64,000 nt of DNA from Streptomyces sp. NBC_00539 (lineage in GTDB: Bacteria > Actinomycetota > Actinomycetes > Streptomycetales > Streptomycetaceae), in assembly GCF_036346105.1 (NCBI RefSeq), contig NZ_CP107811.1, positions 2,920,501 through 2,984,500 of the forward strand, read 5' to 3'. Positions 17,542-26,666 of this stretch are shown one piece after another. Below the pieces are notes generated by a model. That model was not told the origin of the DNA. It ran no database searches and saw nothing but the letters and a program-made list of their open reading frames with translations. How positions within the stretch are numbered: position 1 is the stretch's first letter; the number at the start of each line of letters is the position of its first letter. A program made the translations under genes and the position numbers.

Positions 17542-19392
17542 CTATTCGACCGTGACGGATTTGGCGAGGTTACGCGGCTGGTCCACCTCGTTCCCCCGCG
17601 CGGTCGCCAGCTCGCACGCGAACACCTGCAACGGCACCGCCGCCACCAGCGGCTGGAGCAGCGTGGGCGTCGCCGGGATGCGGATGAGGTGGTCCGCGTA
17701 CGGCACCACCGCCTCGTCCCCCTCCTCCGCGATCACGATCGTACGAGCCCCGCGGGCCCGGATCTCCTGGATGTTCGACACGATCTTGTCGTGCAGCACC
17801 GAACGCCCGCGCGGCGACGGCACCACGACCACCACCGGCAGGTCCTCCTCGATCAGCGCGATCGGCCCGTGCTTGAGCTCGCCCGCCGCGAACCCCTCCG
17901 CGTGCATGTACGCCAGCTCCTTGAGCTTGAGCGCACCCTCCAGCGCCACCGGGTACCCGACGTGGCGTCCGAGGAACAGCACGGTGTTCTTGTCGGCGAG
18001 CGAGCGCGCCAGCGCCCGTACCGGCTCCATCGTCTCCAGCACCGTGTCCACGGCCGCGGCGATGTCCGACAGCTCCCGGATCACCGCGCGGATCTCGTCG
18101 CCCCACTTCGTACCCCGCACCTGCCCGAGGTACAGCGCGACCAGGTAGCAGGCCACCAGCTGCGTCAGGAACGCCTTGGTCGAGGCGACGGCCACCTCCG
18201 GACCGGCGTGCGTGTACAGCACGGCGTCCGATTCGCGGGGGATCGTCGACCCGTTCGTATTGCAGACGGCCAGCACCTTGGCGCCCTGCTCACGCGCGTG
18301 CCGCAGCGCCATGAGGGTGTCCATGGTCTCGCCCGACTGCGAGATCGCGATCACCAGCGTCCGCTGGTCCAGGATCGGATCGCGGTAGCGGAACTCGCTG
18401 GCCAGTTCCGTCTCGCACGGGATGCGGGTCCAGTGCTCGATGGCCAGCTTCGCGATCATGCCCGCGTGGTACGCCGTGCCGCACGCCACGATCACCACCT
18501 TGTCGACCTCGCGGAGCACCGAGGCGGGGATGCGCACCTCGTCCAGGGTCAGCAGGCCGCTCGCGTCGATCCTGCCCAGGAGGGTGTCGGCGACGGCCTT
18601 CGGCTGCTCGGCGATCTCCTTGAGCATGAAGTAGTCATATCCCCCCTTCTCGGCCGCCGAGGCGTCCCAGTCCACGTGGTACGCCCGCACCGTCGCGGCC
18701 GAACCGTCGAAGTTGGTCACCGTCACCCCCTCGCGGCGGAGCTCGACGACCTGGTCCTGCCCCAGCTCGATCGCGGACCGGGTGTGGGCGATGAACGCGG
18801 CCACGTCCGAGGCGAGGAAGTTCTCTCCCTCTCCCACGCCCACCACCAGGGGGGAGTTCCGGCGCGCCCCCACCACCACCTCCGGCGCGTCGGCGTGCAC
18901 CGCGACCAGCGTGAACGCGCCCTCCAGCCGACGGCAGACCCGCCGCATGGCCTCCGCCAGGTCCCCGGACACGGCCTCGAACTGCTCGGCGAGCAGGTGC
19001 GCCACGACCTCGGTGTCCGTCTCGGACTCCAGCTTGTGGCCGCGCTCGGCGAGTTCGGCGCGCAGCTCGGCGAAGTTCTCGATGATCCCGTTGTGCACGA
19101 CCGCCACGCGCCCCGAGTTGTCGAGGTGCGGGTGGGCGTTGACGTCGGTGGGCCCGCCGTGGGTCGCCCACCGGGTGTGCCCCAGGCCCGTGGACCCGGC
19201 CGGCAGGGGATGCCCGACCAGTTCCTTCTCCAGGTTGACCAGCTTGCCCGCCTTCTTGACGGCGTCCAGTCCGCCGTCCGCGAGCACGGCGACACCGGCC
19301 GAGTCGTAGCCGCGGTACTCCAGCCGCTTGAGTCCGGCGATGACCACATCGAGCGCCGACTGCGCTCCCACGTAACCCACAATTCCGCACAT
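17542..19392 (-). CDS. glmS: Glutamine-fructose-6-phosphate aminotransferase GlmS
   Basis: First committed step to UDP-GlcNAc: fructose-6-phosphate plus glutamine gives glucosamine-6-phosphate. The 616-residue enzyme has an N-terminal Ntn glutaminase domain beginning MCGIVGYVG (Cys2 is the nucleophile) and two SIS sugar-isomerase domains (CGTAYHAG, SQSGETMDTL), ending in the family NLAKSVTVE. ATG 19392 is fixed by the need for Cys next to the start Met. No glmS ribozyme was recognised upstream. Works with GlmM, encoded at 22615-23973. Confidence 0.97.
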   Translation of the reverse strand: MCGIVGYVGAQSALDVVIAGLKRLEYRGYDSAGVAVLADGGLDAVKKAGKLVNLEKELVGHPLPAGSTGLGHTRWATHGGPTDVNAHPHLDNSGRVAVVHNGIIENFAELRAELAERGHKLESETDTEVVAHLLAEQFEAVSGDLAEAMRRVCRRLEGAFTLVAVHADAPEVVVGARRNSPLVVGVGEGENFLASDVAAFIAHTRSAIELGQDQVVELRREGVTVTNFDGSAATVRAYHVDWDASAAEKGGYDYFMLKEIAEQPKAVADTLLGRIDASGLLTLDEVRIPASVLREVDKVVIVACGTAYHAGMIAKLAIEHWTRIPCETELASEFRYRDPILDQRTLVIAISQSGETMDTLMALRHAREQGAKVLAVCNTNGSTIPRESDAVLYTHAGPEVAVASTKAFLTQLVACYLVALYLGQVRGTKWGDEIRAVIRELSDIAAAVDTVLETMEPVRALARSLADKNTVLFLGRHVGYPVALEGALKLKELAYMHAEGFAAGELKHGPIALIEEDLPVVVVVPSPRGRSVLHDKIVSNIQEIRARGARTIVIAEEGDEAVVPYADHLIRIPATPTLLQPLVAAVPLQVFACELATARGNEVDQPRNLAKSVTVE

Positions 19393-19446
19393 AGGCGGCA
19401 GGGTACGCCGGTGCCGGGCTCCTGCCCCGTACCTGAACCGGACGAA

Positions 19447-19480
19447 AACCCCGCCCCGGCGAATGTGCCGGAGCGGGGTT
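19447..19480 (-). terminator. Terminator after the lipoprotein gene
   Basis: Stem of 14 bases (19467-19480 pairing with 19447-19460, one mismatch) with a six-base loop, followed on the minus strand by TTCG. It lies between the lipoprotein gene and glmS, separating their transcripts. Confidence 0.7.
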
Positions 19481-19505
19481 GACGCGTGACCGCGGGTCAG
19501 GCCCG

Positions 19506-20306
19506 TCAGCCGAGCTTCCTCACCTGCGCGTCCACGACGGCCTTCGGCTGCTCGGCCTCGTCGCTCACGCTCAGCGCGGTGAACGTCGCGAGGGTGTTGC
19601 CCTTGCGCAGGACCACCACCCGGGTCACGTTCCTGTCGCCGTCCCCCAGGTCCATCACGGTGCTGAAGGAGACCGTCTCGTCGCCTCCGGTGAGCGCGGT
19701 GTCCGAGGTGACGCTGTCGATGTCCGTCTTCTCCCCCGCCTGCGTCACCGAGAAGCCGCCCGCGCACGCCCGCACCCCGTCCTTGACGGCGGAGAAGGCC
19801 TCCTCGGCGCCCTTGCCGTCGTAGGACACCAGCGCGACCGACGTGGCCGTCACCTTGAGGCCGGCGCCTCCGGCCGCTTCCGGCGTCTGCGCCGCACCGG
19901 CGCCCCCGGCCGCCGGCCGCGCCTTCCCGCCGGCGACGACGCGGGCGACCCCGGTGGAGGCGCCGATCGGCTGCATCCCCTCGGCCTGGGCCAGCGGCTT
20001 GCAGGCGGCCGTGTCGGTCTCGATCGGGTCGTTCTGCGCCTCGTCGTCCGTCACCGGCTCCAGCTTGTGGTCGGGCAGGTCCGCCGGGGTGACCAGCAGC
20101 GTGCCCAGCTCGGCGGCCGTCTTCCCCTTGGGCCCCGCCGCGGACGCGCTCGAAGCCGCGGCCGACGGCTGCGCGCCGCTCCGGGGGCCGGCCTTGAAAT
20201 CGGCCCCGGCGCCGCCGGGCCCGCCCGATCCGCAGGCGGTGGCCACCAGGGTCAAGGACACCGCCGAAGCGGTCAGGACAGCACGACGGACAAGCACGGT
20301 ACGCAA
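19506..20306 (-). CDS. Hypothetical secreted lipoprotein
   Basis: Predicted lipoprotein of 266 residues. A basic start (RTVLVRRAVL) and hydrophobic core end in the lipobox VATAC, followed by a Gly/Ala/Ser-rich linker and a soluble domain containing LLVTPADLPDHKLEPV and three further regularly spaced cysteines. The pattern resembles sensor-like or LpqN/PknH-like lipoproteins of actinobacteria, but I do not recognise a named family. I choose the TTG at 20306 because GGGGGAG lies seven bases upstream; the longer in-frame GTG at 20336 lacks such a site. Divergent from coaA. Confidence 0.72.
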   Translation of the reverse strand: MRTVLVRRAVLTASAVSLTLVATACGSGGPGGAGADFKAGPRSGAQPSAAASSASAAGPKGKTAAELGTLLVTPADLPDHKLEPVTDDEAQNDPIETDTAACKPLAQAEGMQPIGASTGVARVVAGGKARPAAGGAGAAQTPEAAGGAGLKVTATSVALVSYDGKGAEEAFSAVKDGVRACAGGFSVTQAGEKTDIDSVTSDTALTGGDETVSFSTVMDLGDGDRNVTRVVVLRKGNTLATFTALSVSDEAEQPKAVVDAQVRKLG

Positions 20307-20579
20307 CGGAAATCTCCCCCGGAACAAAGAACGCACAGAGACAGCCCCGGTCGGCGTGCCCTCGGTCGGGGGCGCGCACCGGAGCTGCGGCGATCAGCAA
20401 TGTACGGGTGGAAGGACGGTCGGACGATCGGGTTTTCACACAGCCTTGCCAATCGTGACCACCGCGAGACCGACACGACACTCCAATCGAGATCCGGCCA
20501 CCCACGTCCCGCCCGGGCCCGCTCCCCACGTGACCGACCACACCACCCATAAGCGAGCGCGAGCCCCGACAATGGCTCT

Positions 20580-21599
20580 GTGATCACTTCGCCGCCACGA
20601 AGCACGCCGGGCCGCCCGACGGACCGCGCCGGCCACCGCCGGCCCGCCGAGGCCTCCCCCTACGTCGACCTCACCCGGGCCGAATGGAGCGCCCTGCGCG
20701 AGCGCACCCCCCTCCCGCTCACCGCCGACGAGGTCGAACGGCTCCGCGGCCTGGGCGACGTCATCGACCTCGACGAGGTCCGCGACGTCTACCTCCCCCT
20801 CTCCCGCCTGCTGAACCTCTACGTCGGCGCCACCAGCAACCTCCGCGGCACCCTCAACACCTTCCTCGGCGACGCCGGCAACGGCCACGGCGCCCAGCAG
20901 GGCACCCCCTTCGTCATAGGGGTCGCCGGTTCCGTCGCCGTCGGCAAGTCCACCGTCGCCCGTCTGCTCCAGGCCCTGCTCGCCCGCTGGCCCGAGCACC
21001 CGCGCGTCGAGCTCGTCACCACCGACGGCTTCCTGTACCCGATGAAGGAACTCCAGCGCCGCGGCCTGACCGCCCGCAAGGGTTTCCCCGAGTCCTACGA
21101 CCGGCGCGCGCTCACCCGCTTCGTCGCCGACATCAAGGCGGGCAAGGACGAGGTCACGGCCCCGGTCTACTCCCACCTGATCTACGACATCGTCCCCGGC
21201 GAGCAGCTCGTCGTCCGCCGCCCGGACATCCTCATCGTCGAGGGGCTCAACGTCCTCCAGCCGGCCCTGCCCGGCAAGGACGGCCGGACCCGCGTGGGTC
21301 TCGCCGACTACTTCGACTTCAGCGTGTACGTGGACGCGCGCCCCGAGGACATCGAGCGCTGGTACCTCAACCGCTTCCGGAAGCTGCGCGAGACCGCGTT
21401 CCAGAATCCTTTCTCCTACTTCCGCAAGTACACACAGGTCTCCGAGGAGGAGGCCCTGGAGTACGCGCAGACGATGTGGCGGACCATCAACAAGCCCAAC
21501 CTGATGGAGAACGTGGCCCCGACCCGCGGCCGCGCCACCCTCGTCGTGCGCAAGGGCCCGGACCACAAGGTGCAGAAGCTCAGCCTGCGCAAACTGTGA
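20580..21599 (+). CDS. coaA: Type I pantothenate kinase
   Basis: Phosphorylates pantothenate with ATP, the first step of coenzyme A synthesis. The 339-residue protein carries the P-loop [12 protein letters not shown] (114-125) and the CoaA motifs [25 protein letters not shown] and [10 protein letters not shown]. The extra ~20-residue Pro/Arg N-terminus depends on the GTG at 20580, which has no clear ribosome site; a shorter start near the [11 protein letters not shown] segment cannot be excluded. CoA made here also supplies AcpS, encoded nearby. Confidence 0.93.
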   Translation: MITSPPRSTPGRPTDRAGHRRPAEASPYVDLTRAEWSALRERTPLPLTADEVERLRGLGDVIDLDEVRDVYLPLSRLLNLYVGATSNLRGTLNTFLGDAGNGHGAQQGTPFVIGVAGSVAVGKSTVARLLQALLARWPEHPRVELVTTDGFLYPMKELQRRGLTARKGFPESYDRRALTRFVADIKAGKDEVTAPVYSHLIYDIVPGEQLVVRRPDILIVEGLNVLQPALPGKDGRTRVGLADYFDFSVYVDARPEDIERWYLNRFRKLRETAFQNPFSYFRKYTQVSEEEALEYAQTMWRTINKPNLMENVAPTRGRATLVVRKGPDHKVQKLSLRKL

Positions 21600-21615
21600 A
21601 AGCTACTGTTCGGGC

Positions 21616-22569
21616 ATGCTGCACCTGCGGATGATCACCCCGCCCGACCGGACGCACGCCGTACTGCGCCTCATCGAGGACACGGTCGGCACCACCCACC
21701 TGGTGGTGCTGACCGGCGCGGCCCTCGCCCCCGCGGGTGACCTCGTCACCTGCGACGTCGCGCGCGAGGCGGGCGACGAGCTGCTGCACGCGCTGCGGGA
21801 GCTGGGCATCGACGAAGACGGCTCGATCACCGTCGAGAACATCGACCTGACCCTCTCCAAGAGCGCCGACCGGGCCGAGGAGGAGGCTCCCGGCGAGGGG
21901 GCCGACGCCGTGCTGTGGGAGCAGCTGAGCGAGGCGACGCACGAGGAGTCGACCCTCACGATCACCTACACCGCATTCATGATCATCGCGACGCTGATCG
22001 CCGCCTGCGGTGTGGTCCTGGACAACGCCGTCCTGATCGTGGGCGCGATGGCCGTCGGCCCGGAGTTCGGCCCGCTCGCCGGCGTGTGCACGGGCCTGGT
22101 CCGGCGGGCTCCGAAACCGGCCGCGCGCTCGCTGGTCGCCCTGCTGATCGGCTTCGCCGCCGCGATGGCGGCGACCACCCTGTTCAGCCTGGCCATGGAC
22201 GCGCTGGGCCTGTTCGAGCAGTCGATGCTGGAGAACCCGCGCCCCAACACCAGCTTCATCTGGCAGCCGGACTCGTTCTCCTTCGTGGTGTCCCTGCTCG
22301 CCGGGGTGGCCGGGGTGCTGTCCCTGACGTCCGCCAAATCGGGCGCGCTGGTCGGCGTGGCGATCTCGGTGACCACCGTCCCTGCGGCCGCCAACGCCGC
22401 GGTGGCCCTCAGCTACGGCGACGTGGGCCAGATGTGGGGCTCGGCGGAGCAGCTGCTGGTGAACCTGGGCGGGATCATGCTGGCCGGCACCCTGACCCTG
22501 TACGCGCAGAAGCAGCTGTGGCGCAGCCGGCGCGGCCTCCGGCGCCGCAACCCGCCCGGAACGGCCTGA
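21616..22569 (+). CDS. DUF389 membrane protein
   Basis: Protein of 317 residues of the DUF389 (TIGR00341-like) family. The N-terminal ~110 residues are soluble, opening LHLRMITPPDRTHAVLRLIEDT. The rest has about six hydrophobic segments including DNAVLIVGAMAVGPEFGPLAGVC, the most conserved part of the family, and LLAGVAGVLSLTSAKSGALVGVAISVTTVP. No biochemical function is established for the family; transport is often guessed. It starts at ATG 21616, 16 bases after coaA, so probably shares its transcript. Confidence 0.85.
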   Translation: MLHLRMITPPDRTHAVLRLIEDTVGTTHLVVLTGAALAPAGDLVTCDVAREAGDELLHALRELGIDEDGSITVENIDLTLSKSADRAEEEAPGEGADAVLWEQLSEATHEESTLTITYTAFMIIATLIAACGVVLDNAVLIVGAMAVGPEFGPLAGVCTGLVRRAPKPAARSLVALLIGFAAAMAATTLFSLAMDALGLFEQSMLENPRPNTSFIWQPDSFSFVVSLLAGVAGVLSLTSAKSGALVGVAISVTTVPAAANAAVALSYGDVGQMWGSAEQLLVNLGGIMLAGTLTLYAQKQLWRSRRGLRRRNPPGTA

Positions 22570-22603
22570 GCCCCGCCGCCCGCGAGGGGCGACGGGGCTC
22601 GGG
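22565..22603. terminator. Bidirectional terminator
   Basis: Seventeen-base stem with two wobble mismatches (22565-22581 with 22587-22603) and a five-base loop, in the 45-base gap between the convergent DUF389 gene and glmM. Confidence 0.7.
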
Positions 22604-22614
22604 AACGGCCGCTG

Positions 22615-23973
22615 CTAACCGAGCGCCGACTTCACGACGTCCGCGAGGCGTCCCGCGACCGCGCGGGCCTGCTCGATGTCGGCGGCCTCGACCATCACCC
22701 GTACGAGCGGCTCCGTACCGGAGGGACGGAGCAGCACCCGCCCGGTGGCGCCCAGCTCGCGCTCGGCCTCACCCACCGCGGCCGCCAGCTCACCGGAGGT
22801 CCCGACGCGGGACTTGTCCACATCGGGCACGTTGATCAGCACCTGCGGCAGCCGCTGCATCACGCCCGCCAGCTCCGCCAGGGACCGCCCGGTCGCCGCG
22901 ACGCGGGCCGCCAGCAGCAGCCCGGTGAGCGTGCCGTCGCCGGTCGTGGCGTGGTCGAGGATGATCACGTGGCCGGACTGCTCGCCGCCGAGCGCGTAGC
23001 CGTGCTCCTTCATCGACTCCAGCACGTAGCGGTCGCCGACCCCGGTCTGGACGACCTGGATGCCCTCGGCCTCCATGGCCAGCTTGAACCCCAGGTTCGA
23101 CATGACGGTGCCGACCACGGTGTTCTCGCGCAGCTGCCCCGCCTCGCGCATGGCCAGTGCCAGCACCGCGAGGATCTGGTCCCCGTCGACCTCCGCGCCC
23201 GAGGCGTCCACGGCCAGGCAGCGGTCGGCGTCGCCGTCGTGCGCGATGCCGAAGTCGGCGCCGTGCTCGACGACGGCCTGCTTGAGCAGACCGAGGTGGG
23301 TGGAGCCGCAGCCGTCGTTGATGTTCAGGCCGTCGGGCTCGGCGCCGATCGTGACGATCTCCGCGCCGGCCCGGGCGAAGGCCTCGGGGGAGACGTAGGC
23401 GGCCGCGCCGTGGGCCTCGTCCAGGACGACCTTGAGGCCTTCGAGGCGGTTGGGAAGGGCCCCGATGAGGTGCGCGACGTACTTCTCGAAGCCCTCGGTG
23501 TAGTCCGAGACCCGGCCGACGCCCGCGCCGGTGGGACGGTCCCAGGGGGCGCCGGTGCGGTGCTCGTCGTAGACGGACTCGATCCGGTCCTCCAGCTCGT
23601 CGGCGAGTTTGTGGCCGCCGCGCGCGAAGAACTTGATGCCGTTGTCGGGCATCGCGTTGTGGCTGGCGGAGAGCATCACGCCGAGGTCGGCGCCCAGCGC
23701 ACCGGTGAGATACGCCACCGCCGGGGTGGGCAGCACACCGACGCGCAGGACGTCCACGCCCGCGCTCGCGAGGCCCGCGACGACCGCGGCCTCCAGGAAC
23801 TCGCCGGAAGCTCGGGGGTCCCGGCCGACCACGGCGGTGGCCCGGTGACCGGCGAAAGTGCCCGCCTCGGCCAGTACGTGCGCGGCCGCCACGGAGAGAC
23901 CGAGCGCGAGCTCGGCCGTCAGATCCGCGTTCGCGACGCCTCGTACACCGTCCGTCCCGAAGAGTCGTCCCAC
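22615..23973 (-). CDS. glmM: Phosphoglucosamine mutase
   Basis: Interconverts glucosamine-6-phosphate and glucosamine-1-phosphate on the way to UDP-GlcNAc, directly after GlmS in the pathway. The 452-residue alpha-D-phosphohexomutase opens [12 protein letters not shown], has the phosphoserine loop SASHN (Ser104), the metal-binding DGDADR, the sugar-binding GGEQSGH and the phosphate-binding [12 protein letters not shown]. It starts at GTG 23973 behind a GGGAGGA ribosome site. It follows rpsI on the same strand but is separated by a terminator. Confidence 0.97.
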   Translation of the reverse strand: MGRLFGTDGVRGVANADLTAELALGLSVAAAHVLAEAGTFAGHRATAVVGRDPRASGEFLEAAVVAGLASAGVDVLRVGVLPTPAVAYLTGALGADLGVMLSASHNAMPDNGIKFFARGGHKLADELEDRIESVYDEHRTGAPWDRPTGAGVGRVSDYTEGFEKYVAHLIGALPNRLEGLKVVLDEAHGAAAYVSPEAFARAGAEIVTIGAEPDGLNINDGCGSTHLGLLKQAVVEHGADFGIAHDGDADRCLAVDASGAEVDGDQILAVLALAMREAGQLRENTVVGTVMSNLGFKLAMEAEGIQVVQTGVGDRYVLESMKEHGYALGGEQSGHVIILDHATTGDGTLTGLLLAARVAATGRSLAELAGVMQRLPQVLINVPDVDKSRVGTSGELAAAVGEAERELGATGRVLLRPSGTEPLVRVMVEAADIEQARAVAGRLADVVKSALG

Positions 23974-24046
23974 TGTTGTCCTCCCGAGTTCACGCTTCGC
24001 TTAGTGCCGCTGTGTGACAGGTATGTGCCGCTTGTGGCGGTAAACG

Positions 24047-24085
24047 AACCGCCCCGACAGCACAGAGAGTGCTGCCGGGGCGGTT
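24047..24085 (-). terminator. rplM-rpsI terminator
   Basis: Seventeen-base stem (24069-24085 with 24047-24063, one G-U pair) with a five-base loop, 25 bases after the rpsI stop. Confidence 0.8.
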
Positions 24086-24109
24086 TCGTTGCAGAACAGC
24101 AGGCGCAGA

Positions 24110-24625
24110 TTAACGCTTGCTGTACTGCGGAGCCTTACGGGCCTTCTTGAGACCGGCCTTCTTGCGCTCGACCGCACGGTCGTCGCGGGAGAGGAAGCCG
24201 GCCTTCTTGAGCGCCGGGCGGTTGTTGTCGACGTCCGCCTCGTTCAGCGCACGGGCCACACCGAGGCGCAGGGCGCCGGCCTGGCCGGAGACGCCGCCAC
24301 CCGAGATGCGGGCGATGACGTCGTAGCGGTTGTCCAGCTCGAGGAGCTTGAACGGCTCGTTGACTTCCTGCTGGTGCACCTTGTTGGGGAAGTAGTCCTC
24401 AAGGGTGCGACCGTTGATCTTCCACTTGCCGGTGCCCGGGACGATCCGGACGCGCGCGATGGCGTTCTTGCGACGGCCCAGGCCGGCGGCCGGCTGCGGG
24501 TCGCCGAAGCGGCCGGCGAGGGACTCGGAGGTGTAGTCACCCTCCGGCGCCTCGGACTCGAAAGTGGTAACAGCGTCGTACGTCTCGTCGCCCTCGATGG
24601 GGGTCTCGACGGTGGTCTCGGCCAC
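24110..24625 (-). CDS. rpsI: 30S ribosomal protein S9
   Basis: Small-subunit protein whose C-terminal tail reaches the P-site tRNA. The 171-residue product has the S9 core ([17 protein letters not shown], the [15 protein letters not shown] motif and closing [12 protein letters not shown]) after a ~45-residue acidic N-terminal extension typical of actinobacteria. Starts at GTG 24625, 42 bases after rplM. Confidence 0.97.
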   Translation of the reverse strand: MAETTVETPIEGDETYDAVTTFESEAPEGDYTSESLAGRFGDPQPAAGLGRRKNAIARVRIVPGTGKWKINGRTLEDYFPNKVHQQEVNEPFKLLELDNRYDVIARISGGGVSGQAGALRLGVARALNEADVDNNRPALKKAGFLSRDDRAVERKKAGLKKARKAPQYSKR

Positions 24626-24667
24626 GATTCTCCTCAGAATTCTCTACGTCTTAGGGGGTGGCCGGAA

Positions 24668-25111
24668 CTACTGCGCGACCTGGGTGATCTCGAACGGCAC
24701 CGGCTGCTGGGCAGCGTGGGGGTGCTGGTCGCCCGAGTAGACCTTCAGCTTCGAGAGCATCTGACGGCCCAGGGTGTTCTTGGGGAGCATGCCCTTGACG
24801 GCCTTCTCGACGGCCTTCTCCGGGTTGTTCGCCAGGAGGTCGTCGTAACGCACGGAACGCAGACCACCCGGGAAGCCGGAGTGGCGGTACGCCATCTTCT
24901 GGGACGCCTTGTTGCCGGACAGGTGAACCTTGTCGGCGTTGACGATGATGACGAAGTCGCCCATGTCCATGTGGGGCGCATAGGTCGGCTTGTGCTTGCC
25001 GCGCAGGAGGGCAGCGGCCTGGGTCGCCAGACGGCCGAGGACGACGTCCTGGGCGTCAATGACGAGCCACTGGCGCGAGATGTCGCCGGGCTTGGGGCTG
25101 TACGTACGCAC
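24668..25111 (-). CDS. rplM: 50S ribosomal protein L13
   Basis: Early-assembly 50S protein, 147 residues, with [16 protein letters not shown] and [25 protein letters not shown] 25111 is the start. It is the first gene of the rplM-rpsI pair. The predicted promoter at 25322-25351 leaves a leader of about 200 bases, long enough for structured control. Confidence 0.97.
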   Translation of the reverse strand: MRTYSPKPGDISRQWLVIDAQDVVLGRLATQAAALLRGKHKPTYAPHMDMGDFVIIVNADKVHLSGNKASQKMAYRHSGFPGGLRSVRYDDLLANNPEKAVEKAVKGMLPKNTLGRQMLSKLKVYSGDQHPHAAQQPVPFEITQVAQ

Positions 25112-25321
25112 GCGTATGCCTTCGCTTCTTCAGTGGTGGGTCATCCCATAGGGCACGAGCCCCGCGGGAAGGGTCCTGACAGGGTCACCACGGACGATCA
25201 CGACAGCCGCTTGTCCACATCGGGGACGCAACCCGTGTGAACCGCTGGTCATCGGTCCGGTGGACCGGCGTAAGGCCCTTTCACGTGAGAATGAGAAAGC
25301 CAATACGCATAACAAACCAGC

Positions 25322-25351
25322 AGAGTACCCAAGAGGACCCGTACGGGTCAA
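25322..25351 (-). promoter_or_regulatory. rplM-rpsI promoter
   Basis: Minus-strand TTGACC (25351-25346) and TACTCT (25327-25322) with an 18-base spacer. The -35 element overlaps the last codons of the upstream membrane glycosyltransferase gene. The following leader (about 25314-25112) is locally AT-rich and includes the small hairpin GGTCCACCGGACC. Confidence 0.72.
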
Positions 25352-26628
25352 AACGCGGTCCGCGATGCCGATGCAGCTGACGTCGCGGCGCACTCCGGTT
25401 CGGTCCTGGGTGGGGACCCCGCAGTTGTTACTGGACCCAGAATAACCCGACCGGAGCGCAGGGTACGACGCACCAGCAGAGCCGCCAGCCCGCACAGGGC
25501 CAGCATGTCCCGGAATGCCCGCCTCTTGTGGGCCAGCTCCGAGGGCCACGGGAACAGGGCCAGCTGGGGCGCCAGGGCCGCCCAGAACCAGGGCGAGCGG
25601 GCCGCCGAGCCCTCCCGCACCCCCGAAACGATCAGCAGCGGCAGCACCACCAGCAGGTAGTGGTCGAAGGACGGCCGCGACACCAGGAATGCGGCGAGCA
25701 TCACCATGCAGGCCGTCTCCGCGAGGCGCAGTTCGTCGCCCCCCGGCGCGTCCGTCCGCCGCCAGCGCACCCACACCGCCCACAGCCCGCCCAGCGCCCC
25801 CGCCCCGGCCAGCACCACCGCGACCGGCTGCGGCACCCCCAGCCGCGGCAGCACCGCGATCGGCGAGGCGTCCCAGGGCAGCGCGTACGCGTCCTGCCCC
25901 TGGAAGAGGAACGGCAGCGTCTTGGTGAAGAACAGCGTCGGGCTCGGCATCATCAGCGCCCCCGCCAGCGACATCGCCACCGGCACCAGCACCGCCACGG
26001 CCAGCCCCCGCCACTGCCGGGCCAGTACGAACAGCAGCCCGACCGGCACGAGCATCGGCTTGCAGGCGATGGCCAGCCCCACCACCAGGCCCGCCCCGGC
26101 CCACCGCCGCCGGTGGGCGAGCAGCAGCGCCAGCGGCAGGGCGGCCGCCGAGATCGCCGTCCAGTTCCCGATCAGCACCAGGTTCACGTACGGCTTGTAG
26201 GCCAGCGCGAACAAGGCGAAACCCCCGACCGCCAAGCGGGAGCGCACCGGTACGGAGAACAGCCGCAGCGCAGCCCACCAGCCGGCGCCGATCAGCGCGG
26301 TCATGCCCAGCGGCAGGAGCCAGCGCAGCGCCCAGTGCGGCAGCAGCGCCTCCGGCACGGCCATGATCACGGCGCTGGGCAGGTACAGGAACCGCTTGTC
26401 CTCGTAGGGCGAGGCACCCGACAGCAGCGCGTCCGCGGCCTTGACCACGAACGCGTTGTCCGAGCCCCAGTTCTCACGCAGGCTCGTGGAGACGGCGATC
26501 GACAGCAGGATCACGAGGGACACCGCCTGCCAGGAGCGCGGCGCGGGCCGCAGCAGCCAGTCGACCCGCCGCCCGGCCGGAACCGGACGGGCCCACTTCA
26601 TGAGCCAGATGCCAGACCGCAGCCCCAC
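25348..26628 (-). CDS. GT87-like membrane glycosyltransferase
   Basis: Polytopic protein of 426 residues with about ten hydrophobic segments, of the DUF2029/GT-C type used for polyprenyl-phosphate-mannose-dependent mannosyl transfer. An early periplasmic loop carries the acidic GSDNAFVVKAADALLSG and SPYEDKRFLYLP motifs, followed by family-like NWTAISAAALPLALLLAHRRR and VVGLAIACKPMLVPV. The acceptor is unknown. GTG 26628 has GGGAGG four bases upstream. The C-terminal ~40 residues are low-complexity and overlap the rplM promoter. Gap of 38 bases from the ABC-F gene. Confidence 0.78.
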   Translation of the reverse strand: MGLRSGIWLMKWARPVPAGRRVDWLLRPAPRSWQAVSLVILLSIAVSTSLRENWGSDNAFVVKAADALLSGASPYEDKRFLYLPSAVIMAVPEALLPHWALRWLLPLGMTALIGAGWWAALRLFSVPVRSRLAVGGFALFALAYKPYVNLVLIGNWTAISAAALPLALLLAHRRRWAGAGLVVGLAIACKPMLVPVGLLFVLARQWRGLAVAVLVPVAMSLAGALMMPSPTLFFTKTLPFLFQGQDAYALPWDASPIAVLPRLGVPQPVAVVLAGAGALGGLWAVWVRWRRTDAPGGDELRLAETACMVMLAAFLVSRPSFDHYLLVVLPLLIVSGVREGSAARSPWFWAALAPQLALFPWPSELAHKRRAFRDMLALCGLAALLVRRTLRSGRVILGPVTTAGSPPRTEPECAATSAASASRTAF

Positions 26629-26666
26629 AACGCCTCCCTCGACCCCGCGGGGGGCGGTTCACCCCC

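Noticed and set aside
19393-19446. glmS ribozyme upstream of glmS
   Set aside because: The gap is short and GC-rich and I could not find the conserved ribozyme core; this riboswitch is typical of Firmicutes.
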